Assembly: GCA_035354435.1 (NCBI GenBank) | Contig: DAOQAY010000178.1 | Location: 1-5,063, forward strand | Reading direction: 5' to 3' | Length of the DNA stretch: 5,063 bases | Source: JAKLDO01 sp035354435 | GTDB taxonomy: Bacteria > UBP6 > UBA1177 | Shown here: positions 1 through 5,063 of the stretch, one piece after another | Layout: every line of letters begins with the position of its first letter | Numbering within the stretch: position 1 is the stretch's first letter | The notes under the pieces: model-generated | Told to the model about the DNA's origin: nothing | The model's database searches: none | What the model saw: only the letters and a program-made list of their open reading frames with translations | Program-made: the position numbers and the translations under genes

Positions 1-832
1 TGAAGTAATTGAAAGCGGACTTTTCAACGGCTGTATAAATCTTAAAAACATTAACCTTCCGGAGAAAATAAAATTAATTGAAGCAGGTGTTTTTTACAAC
101 TGTACTAAACTGGAAAATATATTAATTCCGGAAAGTGTGGAGGAAGTAGGCGAGTCTGTTTTTGAAGGTTGTATAAATCTTGAAAAAATAGAGATTCCTA
201 AAAAAATTAAGTATCTCAGGAAGAATTTTTTTAAAGGATGTAAAAAGCTGGAAAAGATTCACATCCCCGGTTCTGTTAAAAAATTCGGTCATAATATTTT
301 TGAAGCATGTATAAGTCTGAAAAAAGTTCAACTGTCAGAAAATATTAGAAGAATCAGCAAATACGCATTTAAGGACTGTGTAGATATTGAAGAGATAAAT
401 CTTCATGAAAAGATAAGAAAAATAAGAGACGGTGCTTTCCTGGGATGTATCAATCTTAAAAACATTAACCTTCCGGGAAAAGTTACAAGGATAAGCAATT
501 ACACTTTTTGCGGTTGTAAGAATTTAGAACAAATCAGTGTGCCTGAAAATTTAATTACAATAGGAAAGCATGCTTTTGAAGGATGTTCGAGTTTGAAAGA
601 GATTGAAATACCCGGGCATGTTATAAGAATAGAAAAGTCTGCTTTCAAAAACTGCACAAGCTTAAAAATTGTGAGAATTCCTGAAAGTGTCAGAGTTATT
701 GAAGAAAATGCGTTCGAGGGATGTGACAGTCTTGAGATTGTTTATGTTCCTTCAAGCATAAAAAGATGCGGAAACATTAAAGGAATGGTCAAATATAACC
801 GGAAAAAAGTTCTAATTAAGCAAAGTTTGTAA
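1..832 (+). CDS. BspA-type leucine-rich repeat protein, 5'-truncated by the window edge
   Basis: The frame is open from base 2 to the TAA at 830-832, giving 276 residues. A GTG at 137 is only an internal valine codon, because the same repeat pattern continues upstream of it. The visible part is eleven tandem 23-residue repeats of the BspA/LRR_5 type (pattern I...AF.GC..L..I.IP..V..), each with the conserved Cys, followed by a short basic tail rich in Lys. Proteins of this family are often secreted or surface-exposed and bind host or cell-surface ligands, but the N-terminus is missing, so a signal peptide cannot be judged. No C-terminal LPXTG motif, membrane segment or other sorting domain is visible. 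The gene ends 40 bases before the restriction-modification gene on the same strand, with no hairpin between. The family call is firm; the biological role is unknown. Confidence 0.9.
   Translation, partial: EVIESGLFNGCINLKNINLPEKIKLIEAGVFYNCTKLENILIPESVEEVGESVFEGCINLEKIEIPKKIKYLRKNFFKGCKKLEKIHIPGSVKKFGHNIFEACISLKKVQLSENIRRISKYAFKDCVDIEEINLHEKIRKIRDGAFLGCINLKNINLPGKVTRISNYTFCGCKNLEQISVPENLITIGKHAFEGCSSLKEIEIPGHVIRIEKSAFKNCTSLKIVRIPESVRVIEENAFEGCDSLEIVYVPSSIKRCGNIKGMVKYNRKKVLIKQSL
8..766 (+). repeat. Tandem array of eleven 69-bp leucine-rich repeat units
   Basis: Starting at base 8, the protein can be cut into eleven consecutive units of exactly 23 codons without any insertion or deletion. Each unit has a hydrophobic residue at position 1, Phe at 6, Cys at 9, mostly Leu at 12 and a hydrophobic residue at 15; Pro at 18 is frequent. 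Units 5 and 6 are the most divergent and lack the Pro. At DNA level most units have drifted, but units 1 and 7 share a nearly identical stretch (29-62 against 443-476, two mismatches in 34 bases). Confidence 0.9.
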
Positions 833-862
833 TACTATCCTATGATTTTGAAAACTTTGATC

Positions 863-867
863 AGAGG
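863..867 (+). promoter_or_regulatory. Ribosome binding site of the restriction-modification gene
   Basis: AGAGG lies five bases before the ATG at 873 and supports that start. The encoded N-terminus (MDIKSYI...) precedes the nuclease motifs by about 50 residues, as expected for a complete domain. Confidence 0.65.
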
Positions 868-872
868 CCGAT

Positions 873-1903
873 ATGGACATCAAGTCGTACATTTCAAATG
901 TTTCAAAACTTTATTCTTCCGGCAGGGCGACTGAGCACACTTACCGTGGAGATCTTTCACAGCTTATTGAATCAATTATTCCTGAAATAAAAGCTACTAA
1001 TGAGCCTAAAAGACAGGAATGCGGTGCTCCCGACTATATTTTGACGAATAAAAACAATCTTCCGGTTGGCTATATCGAAGCGAAAGATATCGGTGTAAAT
1101 CTTAAAGAAACAGAGAAATCTGAACAGCTTGGAAGATATAAAGAGAGTCTTGATAACCTCATTCTGACTGATTATCTTGAGTTCAGGTTTTACCGTAACG
1201 GCGAAAAAGTTCACACGATTTCGATAGCAGAAGCTGATAACGGCAAAATTGTTCCACTAAAAGATTCATGGGATAATTTCGAGCTTTATTTGAAAGAATT
1301 CTGTACTTATCACATTCAGAATATCACTTCTCCTGAACATCTTGCAAAAATGATGGCTGGAAAAGCAAAGCTGATGAAAGATATTATCAAAAATGCGGTG
1401 ACTGCTGAAAGTGAAACAACTCTCAAAGATCAGCTTGATGCTTTCAAAAAGATTCTTATTCACGATATGGATGAAAATACATTTGCCGATATTTACGCTC
1501 AGACTATCGCTTATGGTCTTTTTGCGGCAAGATTGAATGATACAAGTCCTGAAAATTTCTCAAGACAGGAAGCTTTGCAGCTTGTTCCGCAGTCAAATCC
1601 GTTCCTGAAAAAGCTGTTTGGATATATTGCCGGTTTTGAACTCGATGACAGGCTTGTATGGATTGTTGACGCTCTGGCTGAAGTTTTTGCCGCCTGTAAT
1701 TTGCAGGAGATTTTGAAGAATTTTGGCAGATCGACCCAGATGAAAGATCCGATGCTTCATTTTTATGAAACATTTTTAAAAGAATATGATCCGAAAATGA
1801 GAAAATCCCGTGGTGTTTATTACACGCCGGAGCCGGTTGTTAATTTTATTGTGAGAGCAGTGAACGATATTCTGAAGTCGGAATTCAATCTTCCGAAAGG
1901 TCT
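873..1903 (+). CDS. Helicase-less type ISP/IIG-like restriction-modification enzyme, N-terminal part (nuclease and start of methyltransferase)
   Basis: This is the first 343 residues of a single-chain enzyme expected to methylate adenine in its target and cut unmodified DNA. Residues 1 to about 130 form a PD-(D/E)XK nuclease: Asp54 in GAPDY, then Glu69-Ala-Lys71 in YIEAKD, the Mrr-like signature at the N-terminus of type ISP and related enzymes. About residues 130-290 look like a helical linker. From about 290 the methyltransferase begins, with GVYYTP at 314-319 followed by EPVVNFIVRAV, typical of the start of N6-adenine methyltransferase domains. No Walker A or other helicase motif lies between nuclease and methyltransferase, unlike LlaGI/LlaBIII, so it should behave more like a type IIG/IIL enzyme. 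The frame runs into the N gap at 1904. Any stop read just after the gap in this frame is an artefact of the placeholder length; the protein continues in the part starting at 2004. Confidence 0.88.
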
Positions 1904-2003
1904 NNNNNNNNNNNNNNNNNNNNNNNNNNNNNNNNNNNNNNNNNNNNNNNNNNNNNNNNNNNNNNNNNNNNNNNNNNNNNNNNNNNNNNNNNNNNNNNNN
2001 NNN
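1904..2003. other. Assembly gap of 100 N inside the restriction-modification gene
   Basis: Exactly 100 consecutive N is the conventional scaffold placeholder for unknown length, so the real number of missing bases is unknown. The coding frame before it (codon starts 873 + 3n) differs from the frame after it (codon starts 2006 + 3n). For an intact gene the true gap must therefore be a number of bases leaving remainder 2 when divided by 3. The missing stretch should encode methyltransferase motif I (DPATGTG-like, which binds S-adenosylmethionine). I infer roughly 50-60 missing residues from the usual spacing in this family. Confidence 0.95.
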
Positions 2004-3943
2004 TTAAACAGCAGGGGATGTGGTCAAATTATGTCGAGGAGCATCTTATCCCGCGGCTTCACGGCTTTGAAATACTCATGGCAAGTTACACAATGTGTCA
2101 TCTGAAACTGGAAATGCTGTTGAAAGAAACTGGATATAAACCGACAAAAGCACAGAGATTGCAGGTTTATCTTACAAATTCACTCGAAGAACCAGATCCA
2201 TATACAGGAACAATCTTCGCATCTTGGCTTTCACAGGAAGCATCGGAAGCAAATTACATCAAAAGAGAGCAACCAGTAATGGTGGTGCTTGGAAATCCAC
2301 CGTATTCAGTGAGCAGCAGCAATAAAAGCGGATGGATTGAGAACTTGACGGCTGATTATAAAAAGGATTTGAATGAACGGAACATACAGCCATTATCAGA
2401 TGATTACATAAAATTTATTCGCTATGGTGAACATTTTATTGAAAAAAACGGCGAAGGAATCCTTGCCTATATCTCAAACAACAGCTTTATTGATGGGATT
2501 ATTCATCGCCAGATGAGAAAGCATCTTCTCGAAACATTCGACAAGATTTATATCCTCGATCTGCATGGCAATTCAAAAAAGAAAGAAACCGCACCAGATG
2601 GAAGCAAAGACGAAAATGTTTTTGACATCCAACAAGGCGTAAGTGTTAACATTTTTGTAAAAACAAGAAAGAAAAAGAAAAATGAACTTGCACAGGTGTT
2701 TCACGGTGAAATATTTGGAAAAAGAGGTGAAAAATACAATTATTTGGAAAACAGTACTAATTTAATAAACAAAAATGAGATAAAAGCTGTGCATCCAAGT
2801 TACTTTTTTGTTCCTAAAAATTTAAAAAATATCGAAGAATATACAAAAGAGTTTAGCGTTAATGATGTTTTTACAATCACAGGCAGTGGAATTAAATTTA
2901 GAAAAGACAATTTGTTGGTCAAAAATCATTTTAATAAAAACAGTGTGCTAACTTTAATACAAGATATGAGAAATTTAGGAAAAGAGGCACTTTTTTCTAA
3001 ATATAATTTTAAAGAAACACCTGATTGGAAGTATGATGAACAAAAGGAATATTTCTTAGAGTATGAAGAGGATGAAATAAGAAAAGTGTTATATAGACCT
3101 TTTGAAAACAGATACACATTTTATCCTATTGGTAAAATTTCTAGAATGATTCCGAGAGGTGATTCAAGAAAGGGACTAATGTATCACATGATTAAAGAAA
3201 ATATCTCTCTTATAACGGTTCGTCAATATGCCGAAGATTTAACTTTTAATCATGTTTTTGTTGCAAACACAATATGTGATATAAGAATGACTACAAGCAA
3301 TAAAGGAAGTGCTTATGTTTTCCCTCTTTACATTTACCCGGAAGCCAAGCAATCGGAGTTCGGAAAAGGTGGTGAGCGGGAACCCAATCTAAATATGGAA
3401 ATAGTTCAAAAGATTGCTGATGTTTTGGGTTTGAAATTCACTAAAGAGAAGGTTGATGAAAAAGGAACTTTTGCTCCGATTGATCTTCTTGATTATATTT
3501 ATGCAGTACTTCACAGTCCGTCATACCGTGATAAATACAAAGAATTTCTGAAAATTGATTTCCCGAGGATTCCTTATCCTGAAAACGCAGAAACATTCTG
3601 GAAACTCGTTTCAAAAGGTGGAGAACTCCGCCAGATCCATTTGATGGAATCACCGATTCTTGAGAACCATGAATATTATTTTCCCAAAGAAGGAACAAAC
3701 GAAGTGGAAAAACCGGTGTATTCAGGTGGAAAAGTCTATATCAACAAAGAACAGTATTTTGAAAATGTCCCCGAAATATCCTGGAATTTCTACATCGGCG
3801 GATATCAGCCAGCCCAGAAATGGCTTAAAGACAGAAAAGGAAGAACCCTCACATTCGATGACATCCAGCATTACCAGAAAATCATAAAAGCATTGCTTGA
3901 GACAGATAGAATTATGAAAGAGATTGATTCACTGACATTGTAA
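2004..3943 (+). CDS. Helicase-less type ISP/IIG-like restriction-modification enzyme, C-terminal part (methyltransferase and specificity domain)
   Basis: The frame is open from the gap edge (first full codon 2006) to the TAA at 3941-3943, 645 residues; the ATG at 2018 is internal. Counting from 2006, GFE at residues 20-22 is methyltransferase motif II, NPPY at 97-100 is catalytic motif IV of N6-adenine methyltransferases, and the GILAYISNNSF stretch (about 151-161) is motif VI. The region from about residue 210 holds the target-recognition part. YRPFENR (from 363) and the MIPRGDS segment (from 381) are conserved landmarks of the type ISP C-terminal specificity family. The closing segment, with FAPIDLLDYIYAVLHSP, WNFYIGGYQPAQKWL and a final helix around HYQKIIKALLETDRIM, is also typical of that family. 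With the N-terminal part the protein is about 990 residues plus the gap, suiting a helicase-less form; true type ISP enzymes are about 1,570. GC drops sharply across about 2641-3300. No separate methylase or specificity gene is nearby. Confidence 0.88.
2641..3300 (+). other. Low-GC block covering the specificity region of the restriction-modification gene
   Basis: Counting G and C by hand in 60-base lines gives about 28 percent for 2641-3300, against about 39 percent for 2461-2640 and about 42 percent for 3301-3420. The change is abrupt on both sides and the reading frame is uninterrupted. The block corresponds to the part of the protein after methyltransferase motif VIII (VSVNIFVK) up to FPLYIYP, which includes the expected target-recognition domain. 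Replacement of this segment by recombination is the likely explanation. Confidence 0.6.
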
Positions 3944-3973
3944 GGGCGGAAAATCTTTCGCATCTTCGGCATA

Positions 3974-3990
3974 CTTGGAAAAAAACCAAG
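3974..3990. repeat. Short hairpin with an all-A loop after the restriction-modification gene
   Basis: CTTGG (3974-3978) pairs with CCAAG (3986-3990) around a loop of seven A. It lies 30 bases after the stop of the restriction-modification gene and 22 bases before the next promoter. It has only five pairs and no T-run follows on either strand, so it is at best a weak terminator. Confidence 0.3.
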
Positions 3991-4012
3991 CTGAGGTCTG
4001 AGAAAAGTTCAT

Positions 4013-4040
4013 TTGACAACAAAAATATTAAAAGTATAAT
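4013..4040 (+). promoter_or_regulatory. Consensus sigma-70 type promoter for the DUF4160-DUF2442 operon
   Basis: TTGACA (4013-4018) and TATAAT (4035-4040) both match the housekeeping consensus perfectly and are separated by 16 bases, one fewer than the optimum. Transcription should begin near 4047, leaving a leader of about 20 bases before the GTG at 4069. The match suggests strong basal expression that may need repression, as in autoregulated toxin-antitoxin operons; no clear operator palindrome overlaps it. Confidence 0.85.
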
Positions 4041-4058
4041 TCAGAAAAGTTACTTGAT

Positions 4059-4062
4059 GGAG
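4059..4062 (+). promoter_or_regulatory. Ribosome binding site deciding the GTG start of the DUF4160 gene
   Basis: GGAG lies six bases before the GTG at 4069. An in-frame TAA sits directly before this GTG, so no longer protein is possible, and the conserved family sequence starts at once (MPVIARFYGI), which makes GTG the start. Confidence 0.75.
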
Positions 4063-4068
4063 CTGTAA

Positions 4069-4323
4069 GTGCCTGTTATAGCAAGATTTTATGGTATTGT
4101 TGTTAAGATTTTCTTTTTCAAAGCGGAACACAATCCACCGCACTTTCATGCTATTTATGGAGAGTATTCAGGTGTTTTTAACATAAACACGCTGGAAATG
4201 ATGGAAGGGGATTTGCCCAACGAAGCGAAAAGACTTATTAAAAAATGGGCTGGAGGTTATCAGAAGGAATTGCTTGAGATTTGGAATTCTCAAAATTTTA
4301 AGGAGTTGCCATGGAAGGAGTAA
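4069..4323 (+). CDS. DUF4160 family protein, possible toxin-antitoxin partner
   Basis: This 84-residue cytoplasmic protein starts with GTG. It shows the hallmark of DUF4160: an N-terminal strand (PVIARFYGIVVKIFF) followed by the conserved HNPPHFHAIYGEY at residues 21-33, with His21, His25 and His27 as possible metal-binding or catalytic residues. Next come a strand region (VFNINTLEMMEGDLP) and a C-terminal helix (AKRLIKKWAGGYQKELLEIW). The length is normal for the family. It is the first gene of a two-gene operon: a perfect promoter lies just upstream and its last 13 bases overlap the start of the DUF2442 gene, implying translational coupling. DUF4160 next to DUF2442 is a recurrent pair in bacterial genomes and has been regarded as toxin-antitoxin-like, but I know of no firm biochemical activity. 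Family call is firm; function is inferred from context. Confidence 0.85.
   Translation: MPVIARFYGIVVKIFFFKAEHNPPHFHAIYGEYSGVFNINTLEMMEGDLPNEAKRLIKKWAGGYQKELLEIWNSQNFKELPWKE
4300..4305 (+). promoter_or_regulatory. Ribosome binding site of the DUF2442 gene, inside the DUF4160 gene
   Basis: AAGGAG lies five bases before the ATG at 4311 and within the last codons of the upstream gene. This strong site fits efficient translation of the second gene by terminating or reinitiating ribosomes. Confidence 0.8.
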
Positions 4324-4601
4324 ATTGCAGCACACATCCGAAGATTGTTGAGCTTAGAATTCTGGAAAATTTCAAGATTCTTGCGTTTTTTAGTGACGGA
4401 TCTGTAAAAGAATTCGATTTCAAACCATTGCTCAAAGAAGGAGTTTATAAAGATCTTTCCAATCCTTCATTCTTTAAAACGGCGAAAATCGATGCCGGCG
4501 GATATGGAATTTCATGGAATGACTTCATTGACATTGATTCAAATGACATTTGGGTTATGGGAGAACCAGTACCTGAATACAATGGTAAAAAAAACAAGTA
4601 G
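4311..4601 (+). CDS. DUF2442 family protein, possible antitoxin partner of DUF4160
   Basis: This 96-residue protein has the DUF2442 layout. A strand with a basic and hydrophobic mix (KIVELRILENFKILAFFSDGSVKEFDFKPLL in two stretches, residues 11-41) carries the family's D-G-S/T turn at 29-31. A loop with GVYKDLSNPSFFKTAKID (44-61) follows, and then the signature GYGISWNDFIDIDSNDIW (64-81). Its ATG overlaps the previous gene by 13 bases and has a strong ribosome binding site. The tail (NGKKNK) is basic and encoded through a run of eight A at 4587-4594. Some DUF2442 proteins elsewhere carry an added helix-turn-helix; this one is the short single-domain form, so DNA binding is not evident. It probably acts with the DUF4160 protein, either as its antitoxin or as a complex partner; which of the two would be toxic cannot be read from the sequence. 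Confidence 0.85.
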   Translation: MEGVNCSTHPKIVELRILENFKILAFFSDGSVKEFDFKPLLKEGVYKDLSNPSFFKTAKIDAGGYGISWNDFIDIDSNDIWVMGEPVPEYNGKKNK

Positions 4602-4643
4602 ATTCCAACCGTATTCAGTTCATAATATTTAGGAATTCAGTTG

Positions 4644-4658
4644 TTCGAAATTTTCGAA
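4644..4658. repeat. Perfect AT-rich palindrome between convergent genes
   Basis: TTCGAAA and TTTCGAA flank a single central T in the 98-base gap between the DUF2442 stop (4601) and the minus-strand stop (4700). A longer, looser inverted pair, GAATTCAG (4633-4640) and CTGAATTC (4706-4713), surrounds it. There is no T-run and the stem is AT-rich, so it is not a convincing terminator. It could be a protein-binding site or chance; nothing else is visible in the gap. Confidence 0.35.
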
Positions 4659-4699
4659 TAAGTTAAGTTGTATAATTTAAGGAATCAGATATGAAAACA

Positions 4700-5063
4700 T
4701 TATTCCTGAATTCTTTCTTTTTCAAAAAGTTTCCAAATGGCATATAGAGGAACGGAATAGATATTGTCTGTTTTTGAGAAATTTCTTTCTGAGAAATGTA
4801 TCCCTTCGGCAGAGTGAGTTTTTTCCGCTAAAAACTGATGAATGCTCTTTAAATGTCCGGCAGTTCCGCTTTTTACTTCTATCGGAACGATTTTTCCGTC
4901 GAAAACATCAATATAATCAACTTCTGCATTCGCACCCCGTTTTTCTCTTGCCCAGTAATAAAGCTGTTTTTTAGAAAGATAATCTGAATAAGCAAGCAGT
5001 TCCTGTCCGGCAAAAGATTCAGCGAGCGCCCCTTTGTTAATAATCGCAGAAGCCGGATTGAAT
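4700..5063 (-). CDS. AAA ATPase with DUF4143 domain, C-terminal fragment (start beyond the window)
   Basis: On the minus strand a frame is open from the window edge (first full codon ending at 5062) to a TAA at 4702-4700, 120 residues. It reads NKGALAESFAGQELLAY, then QLYYWAREKRGANAEVDYI, then GKIVPIEVKSGTAGHLKSIHQFL. This is the characteristic end of DUF4143, the C-terminal domain of a common family of AAA-type ATP-binding proteins (AAA_14 plus DUF4143, usually about 380-450 residues). The domain has a PD-(D/E)XK nuclease-like core: Asp of EVDY (4916-4918) and Glu-Val-Lys (4871-4879) are both present, so it looks intact rather than decayed. The ATPase half would lie to the right of the window. 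The gene converges on the DUF4160-DUF2442 operon. The cellular role of the family is poorly defined. Confidence 0.87.
   Translation of the reverse strand, partial: FNPASAIINKGALAESFAGQELLAYSDYLSKKQLYYWAREKRGANAEVDYIDVFDGKIVPIEVKSGTAGHLKSIHQFLAEKTHSAEGIHFSERNFSKTDNIYSVPLYAIWKLFEKERIQE

Noticed and set aside
122..331. Minus-strand frame rich in Phe and Asn opposite the leucine-rich repeats
   Set aside because: It is the antisense image of the Lys- and Leu-rich repeats, with no ribosome binding site or family resemblance.
137..832. A 231-residue reading frame starting with GTG at 137
   Set aside because: The same frame and the same 23-residue repeat pattern continue upstream to the window edge, so this GTG is an internal valine codon, not the gene start.
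829..852. Possible promoter before the restriction gene (TATGAT at 841-846)
   Set aside because: There is no -35 resembling TTGACA at 16-18 bases upstream and no extended -10 TG, so the match alone is too weak.
1504..1773. Minus-strand 89-residue frame inside the restriction gene, with similar short antisense frames at 972-1214, 1266-1463, 2926-3117 and 3441-3698
   Set aside because: All lie opposite a well-supported coding frame, lack recognisable domains and have no convincing start signals.
2004..2105. Continuation of the first restriction-gene frame to a stop at 2105
   Set aside because: This depends on the arbitrary 100-N length. The other frame after the gap encodes the conserved family sequence (VEEHLIPRLHGFE), which this one does not.
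3660..3887. A 75-residue plus-strand frame within the end of the restriction gene
   Set aside because: It overlaps the conserved C-terminal domain in another frame and has no family resemblance.
3944..4012. Rho-independent terminator after the restriction gene
   Set aside because: The only hairpin (3974-3990) has five pairs and no T-run, so I list it as a weak repeat only.
4774..4974. A 66-residue plus-strand frame near the right end
   Set aside because: It is the antisense shadow of the minus-strand DUF4143 coding region, which has clear family motifs.
1..5063. CRISPR array, tRNA, rRNA or insertion sequence
   Set aside because: No direct repeats with unique spacers, no cloverleaf or rRNA-like sequence and no transposase motifs or terminal repeats were seen. 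The only tandem repeats are the coding leucine-rich units.

Overview
The window is AT-rich bacterial DNA, apparently an accessory or defence-type region from a draft scaffold. It contains a run of 100 N, the usual placeholder for a gap of unknown length. BspA-type leucine-rich repeats, a one-chain restriction-modification enzyme, a DUF4160/DUF2442 pair and a DUF4143 ATPase together suggest a host-associated anaerobe. A perfect TTGACA/TATAAT promoter argues against Bacteroidetes, which use a different consensus, and fits a spirochaete such as Treponema or a Firmicute. This placement is a guess from gene families and base composition.

Layout. (1) Positions 1-832, plus strand: the C-terminal part of a BspA-like protein, with eleven 23-residue leucine-rich repeats visible and its start outside the window. 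(2) Positions 873-3943, plus strand: one large restriction-modification gene cut by the gap at 1904-2003. It has an N-terminal PD-(D/E)XK nuclease, a helical linker, a gamma-class N6-adenine methyltransferase and a type ISP-like C-terminal specificity region. Methyltransferase motif I must lie in the gap. No helicase is present, so it resembles a type IIG/IIL enzyme more than true type ISP. A block of markedly lower GC (about 2641-3300) covers the specificity region. (3) Positions 4013-4601, plus strand: a consensus promoter driving two small overlapping genes, DUF4160 then DUF2442, arranged like a toxin-antitoxin module. (4) Positions 4700-5063, minus strand: the C-terminal end of an AAA ATPase with a DUF4143 domain, convergent with the small operon. 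No open reading frame with an internal start reveals it, because its start lies beyond the window.

How they work together: the restriction-modification enzyme is a self-contained defence gene that should both methylate and cut DNA. The small pair has its own promoter and is probably regulated separately. The repeat protein lies only 40 bases upstream of the restriction gene with no terminator between them, so read-through is plausible, but nothing shows a functional link. I see no wholly new system here. The best leads are the mosaic specificity domain, the autonomous DUF4160/DUF2442 unit and the recent sequence copying between leucine-rich repeats.
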